A DNA stretch of 64,000 nt from Martinezella hainanensis (GTDB lineage: Bacteria > Pseudomonadota > Alphaproteobacteria > Rhizobiales > Rhizobiaceae), in assembly GCF_900094555.1 (NCBI RefSeq), contig NZ_FMAC01000002.1, positions 682,001 through 746,000 of the forward strand, written 5' to 3'. Below, piece after piece: positions 25,379 through 34,907 of the stretch. Under the pieces are notes generated by a model. That model was not told the DNA's origin. It was given only the letters and a program-made list of their open reading frames with translations, and did not search any database. The first letter of the stretch is position 1. Each line of letters begins with the position of its first letter. The translations under genes and the position numbers were made by a program.

Positions 25379-25924
25379 ATGACGACGCTGGACACAATCC
25401 TCCGATCCGACAGAGTCGAATCTTTTGGGAAGGCAACCTCGGCAGCGCTCGAACGCCTGGTGAACGAACACGGCATATATCTTTCACAGGACTACATCCA
25501 CTTTCTAACCTGTTGCAACGGTTTGCGCACGACGTTCGACTTCGATGAGGTAAAGCGGGTCGGCCTGAGTATGGCTTTAGCGGATATCAATACCTTCTAT
25601 GGTGTCGAAAATGGGCGTGACTACGCTGATATTCTGACCATTATTCCGAAGATGGACGCATCCGGAAGAGAATTGCTCGCCTTTGCGCCGCCGATTGCCG
25701 TCGGAGGCGACTTTTGCACCTTTGTTGAAATCACGGAGGGTTCGAGGCTTGGCGAGATCATGTACACGGATGGCGAGATGTACTGGGGCTATTTTGAAGA
25801 GGCTGAGACCGACTGGACCAACACGCCCGATGCCCTGATTAGCACGTTTATCGAGCATGGCTTCTTCATGCCGATTGCTCCCTCATTCAACGCTTTGCTG
25901 GAGATGTATGCCAAACTGGTCTGA
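25379..25924 (+). CDS. SMI1/KNR4 (SUKH) family protein
   Basis: A 181-residue protein with the SUKH fold pattern: an N-terminal helix, then LSQDYIHFLTCCNGLRT, a glycine-containing strand region, and a final helical part. SUKH proteins in bacteria are mostly immunity proteins against contact-dependent or polymorphic toxins. No toxin gene is adjacent, so this copy is an orphan or has another role. A strong ribosome binding site AAAGGAGAGC precedes ATG. Base composition is lower in GC than neighbouring genes by eye, and it sits just after a tRNA-Arg gene, which fits horizontal arrival. Confidence 0.75.
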   Translation: MTTLDTILRSDRVESFGKATSAALERLVNEHGIYLSQDYIHFLTCCNGLRTTFDFDEVKRVGLSMALADINTFYGVENGRDYADILTIIPKMDASGRELLAFAPPIAVGGDFCTFVEITEGSRLGEIMYTDGEMYWGYFEEAETDWTNTPDALISTFIEHGFFMPIAPSFNALLEMYAKLV

Positions 25925-26358
25925 TTGCAGTTGCCCTTATTCAGAAATGAGGTTCCACATACGCTCGATGAACTGTCGTAACTCAGCGGCAGTGGCATTC
26001 GATACATCAACCTCTTCAGATGTCTTTCAATTCCTCAAATTCTGAGCTTTGCATATATTCCAGATAAGCTATTGTTTTGTTTTGGATAAATTACTTTTCA
26101 GAGCTATTTTTTAGTCTTTTAAAGCTGCTGACTCATCCTGATTATTTTAATCCTCAATATGTGCGAGTGCCGAGATCTATTGTCTCGGCGCAACGCGGTC
26201 ATGCCGCAGATTTTACATTCGCTCGATTGCCGATTTATTTTATATAAACCGATAGTTATCGCTGTTCAGACTTTCGTCGTTGGTGGGTCGCCATTTCTCC
26301 GTATTTGCCTTTATCGCATCAAGCGGGCAATCTATGGCGTTGGCTGCTCAAGCCCTAC
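25925..26358. other. AT-rich gene-free interval
   Basis: About 430 bp, AT-rich by eye compared with the rest of the window, especially 26040-26160. No supported gene, RNA or repeat was found. The short open frames in it lack ribosome binding sites and family features. Confidence 0.5.
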
Positions 26359-26520
26359 TTAGTTCACCGCCGTCGGCCAGCCGCCGGCATCTTTCGGCCT
26401 GGTAGCATCGACCGCCATCTGGATCAGGTCGTAGCCGTATATTGCTCCGGCCAGCTTGATGACGATGATGGCGACGCTTAATAGAGCGAGCCCGCCGATG
26501 ATTCTGTCGCTTTTTTTCAC
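26359..26520 (-). CDS. Small single-pass membrane protein
   Basis: A 53-residue protein when started at the GTG at 26520 (reading KKSDRIIGG after the first residue), with one transmembrane helix (about residues 8-28, LALLSVAIIVIKLAGAIYG) and a short polar C-terminus. GGGGAAG lies upstream of the GTG. An ATG at 26601 would add 27 Arg-rich residues. No family was recognised. It is followed on the other side by a LysE exporter gene in the same direction, 90 bp upstream. Confidence 0.55.
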   Translation of the reverse strand: MKKSDRIIGGLALLSVAIIVIKLAGAIYGYDLIQMAVDATRPKDAGGWPTAVN

Positions 26521-26610
26521 GGCTCGCTTCCCCCGACGTCGCGTGAATCCCGCATTATTCGCGGTACCGGAAACTATATCGCGTTCTGCGCAAAGCGCCA
26601 CTCGGCTTAC

Positions 26611-27219
26611 TCACGCTGCCAATCGCCAGGCGGCAATCAGGAGGAGACAGCCTGCGATACCCTCGGTCCAACGCCGATGGCGATCGCTGAAACCGGCGCG
26701 CGATCCGATCGTTGCCAGGCTGATGCTGAGGAGGACATCGACGATCGCGCAGAGCCCGATGAACACGGATGATAGCAATGATGCTTGCAGCGCTATGTTT
26801 CCACCGTGGTTGATGAACTGCGGCAGGATGGCGAAATAGATCATCATGCCCTTGGGATTGAGGACAGAGGTCAGAAAGCCACGCCGAAATCCATTTGTCG
26901 CAATTCTGGATACTGGCGTGACCTCGCCAGCCTTCATTGAGGAACTTATGAGGCGGGCCGCAAGGTAGGCAAGATAAGCGATGCCGACCCAGCGCAGCAG
27001 CATGAACAGGAGGGGAAAGGCGGTGATGATGGCCGCTACGCCGAGGGCAGCCAGCATGGAATGGACGATGTAGCCGATGCAGATGCCGGCCGTCGAACGT
27101 AGTCCGGCGATGGCACCGCCGGAGATCGTCTGCGATGCCACGAACAGTATATCCGGCCCTGGCGTGCAGATAAGAGGCAAGACGGTGGCTGCAAAAAGAA
27201 GAAGATTGGCGTTTTCCAT
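26611..27219 (-). CDS. LysE/RhtB family amino-acid exporter
   Basis: A 202-residue inner-membrane protein with about six hydrophobic segments. The family signature TPGPDILFVASQ is at residues 19-30, and a conserved GFRRGFLTSVLNPKG loop lies in the middle. Such proteins export amino acids or homoserine derivatives. ATG at 27219 (MENANLLL) is chosen as the signature begins soon after. It is divergent from an Lrp-type regulator 110 bp away, the classic arrangement in which the regulator controls the exporter. Confidence 0.88.
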   Translation of the reverse strand: MENANLLLFAATVLPLICTPGPDILFVASQTISGGAIAGLRSTAGICIGYIVHSMLAALGVAAIITAFPLLFMLLRWVGIAYLAYLAARLISSSMKAGEVTPVSRIATNGFRRGFLTSVLNPKGMMIYFAILPQFINHGGNIALQASLLSSVFIGLCAIVDVLLSISLATIGSRAGFSDRHRRWTEGIAGCLLLIAAWRLAA

Positions 27220-27329
27220 GAACGGAAGCCTAGAGGCTTGCCGGCGCAATTGGCTTGCAAAAATGCTAGCTTATACCCCATAATTGGCATTGGAATCCAA
27301 AAAATCTATTTTGCTGGTGGAGAATGCCA

Positions 27330-27791
27330 ATGCGGCTGGACGAGATCGACAAGCGTATCTTGCGGGCGCTGCAGCGCGACGGGCGGATGCAGAATGTGGA
27401 GCTGGCAAAAGAGGTCGGGCTTTCGCCATCGCCTTGCCTGCGGCGTGTGAAGCTCCTGGAGGATGCCGGCATCATCGATCGTTATGTGGCCGTCGTGAAT
27501 CCGGTCAAGGCTGGCCTGCCGCTATCGATGTTCGCGCGGGTCTGGCTGACGGCGCAGGATGCGGAAACGATCGACCATTTCATCGCAGCGATGAAGAAAC
27601 TGTCTGAGGTGATGGAATGCTACATCATGCTCGGGGAGAGTGACGCGCTGCTGCGTGTCGCTGTTTCCGATCTCGACGACTACAGGCGGTTCCAGTCGAC
27701 GCATCTGACGAAGGTCAACGGCATTCAGAACGTCAAGACCGATGTGCCGAGCCAGATCGTCAAACAGACCTATGCTCTGCCGTTGCGCTGA
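27330..27791 (+). CDS. Lrp/AsnC family transcriptional regulator
   Basis: A 153-residue regulator. The N-terminal winged helix-turn-helix (LDEIDKRILRALQRDGRMQNVELAKEVGLSPSPCLRRVKLLE) is followed by a C-terminal RAM/Lrp ligand-binding domain (about 70-145). Ligands are usually amino acids. The second of two ATGs is preferred because the GGAG is only one base before the first and seven before the second. Divergent from the LysE exporter, which is its most likely target; the shared 110-bp interval should hold the operator. Confidence 0.92.
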   Translation: MRLDEIDKRILRALQRDGRMQNVELAKEVGLSPSPCLRRVKLLEDAGIIDRYVAVVNPVKAGLPLSMFARVWLTAQDAETIDHFIAAMKKLSEVMECYIMLGESDALLRVAVSDLDDYRRFQSTHLTKVNGIQNVKTDVPSQIVKQTYALPLR

Positions 27792-27837
27792 GCGGCCCTG
27801 CTTCGCCGCATGCGTGGAGAGCGGCATTCAATGAAAA

Positions 27838-27867
27838 ACCCGCCGGCTGCGTGGCAGCGGCGGGTTC
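27838..27867 (-). terminator. Bidirectional terminator between lrp-type gene and aapP
   Basis: A stem AACCCGCCG/CGGCGGGTT is extended by an inner CTGC/GCAG stem. A run of T follows on the minus strand; a few T follow on the plus strand too. It ends the aap operon and may also serve the Lrp gene. Confidence 0.85.
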
Positions 27868-27888
27868 TTGCATTCGATCTACGCCGGA

Positions 27889-28662
27889 TCAGTGCAGGAT
27901 CTGGCTGAGGAAAAGCTTGGTGCGCTCATGTTGCGGATTGTCGAAGAATTCCTTCGGCGAATTCTGTTCGACGATCTGCCCCTGGTCCATGAAGATGACG
28001 CGGTTGGCGACCTGGCGGGCAAAGCCCATTTCGTGGGTCACGCACAGCATCGTCATGCCTTCTTCGGCAAGGCCAACCATGGTGTCGAGCACTTCCTTGA
28101 TCATTTCCGGGTCGAGCGCCGAGGTCGGCTCGTCAAACAGCATGATCTTCGGGTTCATGCAGAGCGAGCGGGCGATCGCCACGCGCTGCTGCTGGCCGCC
28201 GGAAAGCTGGCCGGGATACTTCTTCGCCTGTTCCGGAATCTTGACGCGGGTGAGGAAGTGCATGGCGATTTCTTCCGCCTGCTTCTTCGGCATCTTGCGC
28301 ACCCAGATCGGCGCCAGCGTGCAGTTTTCCAGAATGGTCAGATGTGGGAAGAGGTTGAAGTGCTGGAACACCATGCCGACTTCGCGACGCACTTCATCGA
28401 TCTTCTTCAGGTCGTTCGTCAGCTCGACGCCGTCAACGATGATCTGGCCCTTCTGGTGTTCTTCCAGGCGGTTGATGCAGCGGATCATCGTCGATTTGCC
28501 CGAGCCGGAAGGGCCGGCAATGACGATGCGCTCGCCGCGCATGACCTTGAGGTTGATATCGCGCAGCACGTGGAAGTCGCCATACCACTTGTTCATGTTG
28601 ATCATGTCGACCGCGACTTCTGTCTCGGAGACGGTCATTTTTTTCGATTGGGCTTCAGCCAT
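27889..28662 (-). CDS. aapP: General L-amino acid ABC transporter, ATP-binding protein
   Basis: A 257-residue ABC ATPase with Walker [11 protein letters not shown]-loop [15 protein letters not shown], signature [15 protein letters not shown], Walker [15 protein letters not shown] and switch His VTHEMGF. Style and gene order match AapP of the rhizobial broad-range amino-acid uptake system, in the polar amino-acid transport family. Last gene of aapJ-aapQ-aapM-aapP; it starts 18 bp after the aapM stop. Confidence 0.95.
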   Translation of the reverse strand: MAEAQSKKMTVSETEVAVDMINMNKWYGDFHVLRDINLKVMRGERIVIAGPSGSGKSTMIRCINRLEEHQKGQIIVDGVELTNDLKKIDEVRREVGMVFQHFNLFPHLTILENCTLAPIWVRKMPKKQAEEIAMHFLTRVKIPEQAKKYPGQLSGGQQQRVAIARSLCMNPKIMLFDEPTSALDPEMIKEVLDTMVGLAEEGMTMLCVTHEMGFARQVANRVIFMDQGQIVEQNSPKEFFDNPQHERTKLFLSQILH

Positions 28663-28680
28663 TTTGTATTTCCCTCAATT

Positions 28681-29835
28681 TTATCGCTTGTGGCCGGTGT
28701 CGAGATGGCGTTCCACAAAGCCTGAATAGCGCGACATGCCGAAGCAGAACAGCCAAAAAACGAAGCCGGCGAAAACAAGACCCGTTACGGGGGTCACCGC
28801 ACTTGCCCAAGTGGCATCCGCGAAGTTCTGACGGACGATGCCAAGCAGGTCGAACATGCCGATGATCGCCACGAGCGACGTGTCCTTGAACATGCCGATG
28901 TAGGTGTTGACGATGCCGGGGATGACCAGCTTGATCGCCTGCGGCAGAATGATCAGCCGCATCTTCTGCCAGTAGCCGAGGCCGAGCGAGTCAGCGCCCT
29001 CGAACTGGCCCTTGGGTATCGCCTGCAGGCCGCCGCGAATGACTTCCGCCATATAGGCAGAGGTGAAGATCGCAACGCCGACGACGGCGCGCAACAGCTT
29101 ATCGACAGTCCAGCCCTGCGGCATGAACAGCGGCAGCATGTAGCTGGCCATGAACAGCACCGTGATCAACGGCACGCCGCGGATGATTTCGATGAACGAC
29201 ACGCAGAGCATGCGGACGACGGGCATCTTGGAGCGACGGCCGAGCGCGAGCACGATGCCGAAGGGGAAGGAGACTGCGATCGCAACGAAGGCGATCACCA
29301 GCGTCACCAGCAGGCCGCCCCATCTTTCCGTTTCGACGGTCTCAAGGCCGAAGCCCCCGTGGAGCAGGAAGAACGAAACAACCGGCAGCACGAAGAACGC
29401 CAGGATAGCGTTCAATCCCTTCCTGGGAACGGACGGTATCAGCAGCGGTGCGAAGCTGACGACCATCAGGATGCAGACGAGTATCGGCCGCCAGCGCTCG
29501 TCCGGCGGATAAAGGCCGAACATGAAGATGGCGAATTTCGCGCGGACGAAGGCCCAGCAGGCGGCATTCCAGCCGTCCGGCTGCGTTCCGCCTTGAACCG
29601 TGGTGGCGCAGAAGGTGCGGTCGGTTCCGCTCCAGACTGCATTTATGAACAGCCAGTTGACCAGATGCGGGATCGTCCAGGCCAGAAAGGTGACGGCAAG
29701 CACGGTCAGGACGATGTCCTTCGGCGTGGCAAACAGGTTCTTTTTCAACCAGTGCCACATGCCCTTTTCGCTGGCGGGTGCTGGCTGAGCCACGAGCAGT
29801 GTCTTGCTGACGAAGTGTTGATCTACGCTCGACAT
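28681..29835 (-). CDS. aapM: General L-amino acid ABC transporter, permease AapM
   Basis: A 384-residue inner-membrane permease with about eight hydrophobic segments. The C-terminal half carries the HisM-type permease domain with the EAA loop ([23 protein letters not shown]), which contacts the ATPase. Long N-terminal extensions relative to HisM/GlnP are typical of AapQ and AapM. It is one base from aapQ and forms the transmembrane channel with it. Confidence 0.94.
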   Translation of the reverse strand: MSSVDQHFVSKTLLVAQPAPASEKGMWHWLKKNLFATPKDIVLTVLAVTFLAWTIPHLVNWLFINAVWSGTDRTFCATTVQGGTQPDGWNAACWAFVRAKFAIFMFGLYPPDERWRPILVCILMVVSFAPLLIPSVPRKGLNAILAFFVLPVVSFFLLHGGFGLETVETERWGGLLVTLVIAFVAIAVSFPFGIVLALGRRSKMPVVRMLCVSFIEIIRGVPLITVLFMASYMLPLFMPQGWTVDKLLRAVVGVAIFTSAYMAEVIRGGLQAIPKGQFEGADSLGLGYWQKMRLIILPQAIKLVIPGIVNTYIGMFKDTSLVAIIGMFDLLGIVRQNFADATWASAVTPVTGLVFAGFVFWLFCFGMSRYSGFVERHLDTGHKR

Positions 29836-29836
29836 C

Positions 29837-31030
29837 CTATCTCTCCACCAGGGCCATCTTGGCGTTGAACCAGTTCATGAACAGCGACGTTACGATGCTC
29901 AGGGCGAGATAGATGATCATCCAGATGATGACGACTTCGACGGCTCGGCCGGACTGATTGAGGATCACGCCGCCGACGGCGACGAGATCGGCATAGCCGA
30001 TGGCGATGGCGAGGGACGAGTTCTTGATCAGATTGAGATATTGGCTCGTCAGCGGTGGAATGATGATGCGCATTGCCTGCGGTATGATGATCAGCCGGTT
30101 GATGGCTGACGCCCGCAGACCAAGTGCACCTGCCGCTTCCGATTGCCCCTTCGGCACGCCACGGATGCCGGCACGAACGATCTCGGCAATATAGGATGCG
30201 GTGTAAAGGGAAAGGGCGAGGAGAAGCGCGAGGAACTCCGGTCCTATGACCGTGCCTCCCGTCAGGTTGAACTTGCCGGCGATGGGGTAATCGAAGGAAA
30301 GCGGCATGCCGGTCACAAGGAAGACCAGCAACGGCAGGCCGATCAATATGCCGATCGACACCCAGATCGTGTGGAATTGCTGGCCGGTTGCCACCTGGCG
30401 CTTGTGCGCCCAGCGCGCCACAAAAAAGACCGCGGCTATGGCGACGAGGAAGGCAATGCCGACTGCCCACATGCCTGCACCGAAGATCGGGCTCGGGAAG
30501 GCGAGGCCGCGATTGCTGAGATAGCTGGAGAACGGCAGATGCACAGCATCGCGCGCCTGCGGCAGCAACACCAGAACGCCGCTGTACCAGAAGAAGATGA
30601 CGAGCAGGGGCGGGATGTTGCGGAAGATTTCGACATAGGCCTGGGAGAGCTTCGCAATCAGCCAATTATGCGAAAGTCTGCCGATGCCGATGACGAAGCC
30701 GACGACCGTCGCAGCAATAATGCCCACCACCGAAATCAAGAGTGTGTTGAGCACGCCGACGAGAAGGGCGGTGGCGTTGGTCGAATCGCTGGAATAGGGA
30801 ATCAGCGCTTGTCCCAGGTTGAAGCCGGCGCGCCCTTCGAGAAAACCAAAGCCGAATGAGCGGTTCAATGCGCGCAGGTTATCGATGGTATTCGTGACGA
30901 TAAACCAGCAGAGCCCCGCGAGAATGACGATGGTAAGCGCCTGATAGAAGGCGCCCCGAACTTTGGGGTCGTACAACGCCGCCGATAAGGCTGAACGCTC
31001 GCCTTCAGGCGAGTTTACAGTAATTGCCAT
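29837..31030 (-). CDS. aapQ: General L-amino acid ABC transporter, permease AapQ
   Basis: A 397-residue permease homologous to AapM, with about eight hydrophobic segments. The EAA loop is in the C-terminal half ([23 protein letters not shown]). The central domain holds a long insertion, a hallmark of AapQ. The stop abuts the aapM start. A hairpin lies between it and aapJ (31079-31104), which may reduce expression of the membrane genes relative to the binding protein. Confidence 0.94.
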   Translation of the reverse strand: MAITVNSPEGERSALSAALYDPKVRGAFYQALTIVILAGLCWFIVTNTIDNLRALNRSFGFGFLEGRAGFNLGQALIPYSSDSTNATALLVGVLNTLLISVVGIIAATVVGFVIGIGRLSHNWLIAKLSQAYVEIFRNIPPLLVIFFWYSGVLVLLPQARDAVHLPFSSYLSNRGLAFPSPIFGAGMWAVGIAFLVAIAAVFFVARWAHKRQVATGQQFHTIWVSIGILIGLPLLVFLVTGMPLSFDYPIAGKFNLTGGTVIGPEFLALLLALSLYTASYIAEIVRAGIRGVPKGQSEAAGALGLRASAINRLIIIPQAMRIIIPPLTSQYLNLIKNSSLAIAIGYADLVAVGGVILNQSGRAVEVVIIWMIIYLALSIVTSLFMNWFNAKMALVER

Positions 31031-31078
31031 ATAGAGTTTTTCCCCAATGTGCCTGTTTCAGGCTTGTTTTCTTGAGGG

Positions 31079-31104
31079 GAGAAAGGCGGATTGCCGCCTT
31101 TCTC
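31079..31104 (-). promoter_or_regulatory. Intra-operon hairpin between aapJ and aapQ
   Basis: A perfect 11-bp stem GAGAAAGGCGG/CCGCCTTTCTC with a four-base loop. There is no T-run, so it is more likely an mRNA-stabilising or attenuating element that keeps aapJ in excess, as is common after binding-protein genes. Confidence 0.6.
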
Positions 31105-31126
31105 TGGAAGTCTGGTCGTTTGCGAC

Positions 31127-32152
31127 TTAGCGGACCGGAGGCGCGTACTGGATACCGCCCTTGTTCCACAGGGCATTGAGGCCGCGAGCGATTTTCAACG
31201 GGCTGCCTGCGCCGATGTTGCGGTCGAAGACTTCGCCGTAGTTACCGACGCCCTTGATGATGTTGTAGGCCCAGTCATTGGTCAGGCCGAGGTCGGTGCC
31301 GATGGTGGAGCCCTGCTCGGCGCCGAGGAAGCGCTTGATGTCCGGGTTAGCCGAACCCTTCATCTCGTCGACGTTCTTCTGCGTGATGCCGAATTCTTCG
31401 GCGTTCACGAGCGCATAGGCCGTCCAGCTGACGATGTTGAACCACTGGTCGTCGCCCTGGCGAACGGCCGGGCCGAGCGGCTCCTTGGAGATGATCTCAG
31501 GCAGAACGACGTTGTCGTCCGGGTTCTTCAAGGTCAGGCGCAGAGAGTAGAGACCGGACTGGTCGGTCGTATAGACGTCGCAACGGCCGGAATCATAGGC
31601 CGTGTTGACTTCTTCGAGCTTGTCGAAGACGACCGGATTGTACTGCAGGTTGTTGGTCTTGAAGTAGTCTGCGAGGTTCAGCTCGGTCGTCGTGCCGGAC
31701 TGGACGCAGATGGCAGCACCCGACAGTTCGAGCGCCGACTTCACGTTCAGCTCCTTGCGGACCATGAAGCCCTGGCCGTCATAATAGGTGACAGGACGGA
31801 ACTTGAGGCCGAGCGCGGTGTCGCGGTTGATGGTCCAGGTCGTGTTACGGGAAAGCACATCGATTTCACCGGACTGCAGCGCGGTGAAACGGTCTTTGGC
31901 GCTGAGAGGCGTGTATTTCACCTTGGTCGGATCGCCGAATACGGCGGAAGCGACAGCCTTGCAGAAGTCGATATCGAAGCCCGCCCAGTTACCGGACGCG
32001 TCCGGCTGCGCGAAGCCGAGAAGGCCCGTATTCACGCCGCATTGAACGAAGCCCTTGGCCTTTACGTCGCTCAGCGTCGACGCCGAAGCGCCCGACGCGG
32101 TGTAAGCCAAGGCTGCGACTCCGAGGAATGCGGAGAGAGCAATCTTTTTCAT
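31127..32152 (-). CDS. aapJ: General L-amino acid ABC transporter, periplasmic binding protein
   Basis: A 341-residue family 3 solute-binding protein with a signal peptide (ALSAFLGVAALAYTASGASA). It shows the typical binding signature GFDIDFCKAVASAVFGDPTKVKY and the later cysteine pair (GAAICVQSG and SGRCDVYTTD) that is usual in this family. AapJ binds many L-amino acids with high affinity and delivers them to AapQM. First gene of the operon; its promoter should lie in the AT-rich interval 32153-32523. In rhizobia the system is often controlled by Ntr and by the AbcR small RNAs; no such site was positively identified here. Confidence 0.95.
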   Translation of the reverse strand: MKKIALSAFLGVAALAYTASGASASTLSDVKAKGFVQCGVNTGLLGFAQPDASGNWAGFDIDFCKAVASAVFGDPTKVKYTPLSAKDRFTALQSGEIDVLSRNTTWTINRDTALGLKFRPVTYYDGQGFMVRKELNVKSALELSGAAICVQSGTTTELNLADYFKTNNLQYNPVVFDKLEEVNTAYDSGRCDVYTTDQSGLYSLRLTLKNPDDNVVLPEIISKEPLGPAVRQGDDQWFNIVSWTAYALVNAEEFGITQKNVDEMKGSANPDIKRFLGAEQGSTIGTDLGLTNDWAYNIIKGVGNYGEVFDRNIGAGSPLKIARGLNALWNKGGIQYAPPVR

Positions 32153-32523
32153 TTTCCCTACCTTTGTCTCTTTGTTTTATAGTTAAAGTGTATCGCGTCC
32201 GAAGCAGGTTCCTGGAGAACCGTGTTCCTTCCCTTCCCGGTGCGAGTGGTGCTATCACAGTCGCAAATGGTGTAGCGGTCAAGAGATCGCCCCGATTATT
32301 GCGGATTTATTCGGCATTTTCGCCGCGCGCTGTCGAAAAATGGGCATTTGGCGTCAAAATGAGCGGTGTTTTGCCAAAAATCTGCGCGAAAATGCGGTTT
32401 CCTTCACTATTTTCGTTATTTTAGCCTTCTAATAATATGTGGTGTCGGAATGATCGGGGTTGACCCCACTGGACTTGGCCGCCACAAATCCAGCTTCCTA
32501 CAGCGCCAAAGGCATATCCGGAC
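32153..32523. other. Divergent promoter region of aapJ and metC
   Basis: About 370 bp with no gene. The half nearest metC is AT-rich (about 32300-32440). No riboswitch (for example SAM-II) was recognised upstream of metC. The frames through it are shadows. Confidence 0.5.
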
Positions 32524-33714
32524 ATGAAAGACAAAGACAACTTCCTGCACAACGCCGGCATCAACACGCGTTTGTCCCATATCGGCAATTCGCCCTTTGA
32601 TTATCACGGCTTCGTCAATCCACCCGTGGTGCATGCTTCGACGGTGCTGTTCCCCAATGCCCGGGTGATGGAGACGCACGACCAGAAATATACCTATGGC
32701 ACGCGCGGCACGCCGACGACGGATGCGCTATGCGAGGCGATGGATGCGCTGGAAGGGTCGGCTGGAACGGTTATCGTGCCATCCGGGCTTGCGGCAGTCA
32801 CCGTGCCGTTCCTTGCCTACTTGTCCGCCGGCGATCACGCGCTGGTCGTTGATTCGGTTTACGGCCCCACGCGCTTCTTCTGCGATACCATGCTGAAGCG
32901 CCTCGGCATCGAGGTGGATTATTACGATCCGCTTGTCGGCGCCGGCATCGAGCAACTGATCAAGCCGAACACCCGGTTGGTTCATACCGAAGCGCCAGGC
33001 TCCAACACCTTCGAAATGCAGGATATTCCGGCGATTTCCGCTGCAGCTCACCGCCACGGCTGTGTCGTCACCATGGACAATACCTGGGCGACGCCGCTCT
33101 ATTTCAAGCCGCTTGATCACGGTGTCGACGTTTCCATCCACGCGGTGACGAAGTATCCGGCCGGCCATTCCGATATTCTGATGGGAACCGTGTCGGCCAA
33201 TGAGACGCACTGGAAGCAGCTGCTCGATGCGCATGGCCAGCTCGGCATTTGCGGCGCGCCTGATGATGCCTATCAAGTACTGCGCGGTTTGCGCACCATG
33301 GGCGTACGCCTGGAGCGTCACCAGGAAAGCGCTCTGGCGATCGCACAGTGGCTTGAGGGCAGGGAAGAAGTCGCCCGCGTGCTGCATCCAGCCCTGCCAA
33401 GCTTCCCGGGTCACGATCTTTGGAAGCGTGACTTCAAGGGTGCAAGCGGCATCTTCTCTTTCGTTCTCGCCGTCGACGATCCACAGAAGTTCAAGGTGAA
33501 GGCGCACGCCTTCCTTGATGCCTTGCGTATTTTCGGTCTCGGCTACTCCTGGGGCGGCTTCGAAAGCCTTGCCTTGCAGGTCAACCTCAACGACCGGCGC
33601 GTGACCAAGGCTCCAAAGGAGGGGCCAGTCATCCGCCTGCAGATCGGCCTGGAAGACGTCGCCGATATCAAGGCGGATATCGAAAAGGGCTTTGCTGCAG
33701 CCAAAGCGGTCTGA
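32524..33714 (+). CDS. metC: Cystathionine beta-lyase
   Basis: A 396-residue PLP enzyme of the Cys/Met metabolism family. The cofactor lysine is in IHAVTKYPAGHSDILMG; TMDNTWATPLYFKPLDHG precedes it, and the C-terminal SWGGFESLA is conserved. It cleaves cystathionine to homocysteine, pyruvate and ammonia in methionine synthesis, downstream of hom in the same pathway. The family also includes sulfur-amino-acid lyases of similar sequence, so the exact reaction is by resemblance. The stop codon abuts the stop of the next, convergent gene. Confidence 0.93.
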   Translation: MKDKDNFLHNAGINTRLSHIGNSPFDYHGFVNPPVVHASTVLFPNARVMETHDQKYTYGTRGTPTTDALCEAMDALEGSAGTVIVPSGLAAVTVPFLAYLSAGDHALVVDSVYGPTRFFCDTMLKRLGIEVDYYDPLVGAGIEQLIKPNTRLVHTEAPGSNTFEMQDIPAISAAAHRHGCVVTMDNTWATPLYFKPLDHGVDVSIHAVTKYPAGHSDILMGTVSANETHWKQLLDAHGQLGICGAPDDAYQVLRGLRTMGVRLERHQESALAIAQWLEGREEVARVLHPALPSFPGHDLWKRDFKGASGIFSFVLAVDDPQKFKVKAHAFLDALRIFGLGYSWGGFESLALQVNLNDRRVTKAPKEGPVIRLQIGLEDVADIKADIEKGFAAAKAV

Positions 33715-34878
33715 TCAGCCGATGGCGCGATAGCCGTAGATCCAGTCCATGTCCGCCGCGAGGCTTTGCGGCGGGCGAAGTGAGAGAACGAGATCGCGCG
33801 CCAGGCGGATCGGGCCGCGGGCGTGATAGGCAAATTGATTGAAGGCTGCACGCTGGCGCAGGCGAGCGATCCGCGGCGCTCGATGCTTTTCATGGAGCTC
33901 GAAGGCTTGCGCCGGTGATCGGGCCGAAAGCAGTCCGGCGAGTTCGAAGGCGTCCTCGATCGCCATGGCCGCGCCCTGAGCCGCAAACGGCATCATCGCA
34001 TGTGCAGCGTCCCCGATCAGGATCGTATCGCTGCCATTGTGCCACCGGCCGTCCTTCATTTCATAGAGCGGCCAGAAGCTCGCCTGTTGCTGGGCTTCGA
34101 GCATTTGCAGGATCGTTGCGTTCCAGCCGGAAAAGCCTCGCAGCATCTGCTCGCGCTGCGTTTTGCTGCCGGCGGCACCCCAATCGCGGTTGGCGCTGCT
34201 GCCGGAGACGATGGCGACGATGTTAAAGGCTGCATTTTCACGGATGGGATAGCAGACGAGATGGCTGGAAGGCCCGAGAAACGCCGTGACGCTGGTCTTG
34301 TCCAGGATGCCCGGTGCCGCCGCCTCGGCAATCGAGAAGCGCCAGGCAATATTGCCGGAGAAGAGCGGCGAGGGCGCTCCAGGCACCATCGCATGCGCCT
34401 TTGACCAAACGCCATCGGCACCGATGACGAGATCGAATTCTCTTCCGGCCATCTCCTCGAGCGCCCGCTTGTTTCTGATATCGATCTGCCGGCCGAGATG
34501 CAGCCTGCAGAGCTCATTGGAGTTCACGGCTTCGAGAAGCGCTTTCTGCAGGGTCGCCCGATGCGCGGTGCCATAGGGCGCGCCCCATCGCTCTCTTGCA
34601 AATTTTCCACAGGGAACGGATGCAACGGGACGCAGCGCCGAGCCGGATACGAGCCGAACTTCCTCCGGCTCCAGCCAAACGGACCGAAGCTTGACGAGTA
34701 CGCCAAGCGTATCGAGGATGCGAGAAGCATTCGGTGAAATCTGCAAGCCGGCGCCGACTTCGGTCAGCACCTCTGCCTGTTCGAAAATGTCGGAGGCAAT
34801 GCCATGTCTCGCCAGCGCCAGCGCCGCCGTCAATCCGGCTATTCCGGCGCCGATGATTGCGGCTGCTTTGATCGGCAT
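33715..34878 (-). CDS. FAD-dependent monooxygenase, salicylate hydroxylase-like
   Basis: A 387-residue group A flavoprotein hydroxylase. It has the N-terminal dinucleotide motif IIGAGIAGLTAALALARHG, the DG motif DLVIGADGVWS and the GD motif LIGDAAHAMMPFAAQGAAMAIED. Relatives hydroxylate aromatic acids, but the substrate is unknown. The three motifs are complete, so it should be active. It converges end to end with metC with no gap. Confidence 0.88.
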   Translation of the reverse strand: MPIKAAAIIGAGIAGLTAALALARHGIASDIFEQAEVLTEVGAGLQISPNASRILDTLGVLVKLRSVWLEPEEVRLVSGSALRPVASVPCGKFARERWGAPYGTAHRATLQKALLEAVNSNELCRLHLGRQIDIRNKRALEEMAGREFDLVIGADGVWSKAHAMVPGAPSPLFSGNIAWRFSIAEAAAPGILDKTSVTAFLGPSSHLVCYPIRENAAFNIVAIVSGSSANRDWGAAGSKTQREQMLRGFSGWNATILQMLEAQQQASFWPLYEMKDGRWHNGSDTILIGDAAHAMMPFAAQGAAMAIEDAFELAGLLSARSPAQAFELHEKHRAPRIARLRQRAAFNQFAYHARGPIRLARDLVLSLRPPQSLAADMDWIYGYRAIG

Positions 34879-34907
34879 GTCCCTATGTCCGATCGAAGGC
34901 TACGCTA

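Noticed and set aside
25083-27000. Possible genomic-island attachment pair at tRNA-Arg
   Set aside because: No second copy of the tRNA 3' end was seen to the right, and no integrase gene is present.
32412-32523. SAM-II-type riboswitch before metC
   Set aside because: The leader has no matching conserved core; nothing beyond a weak hairpin was seen.
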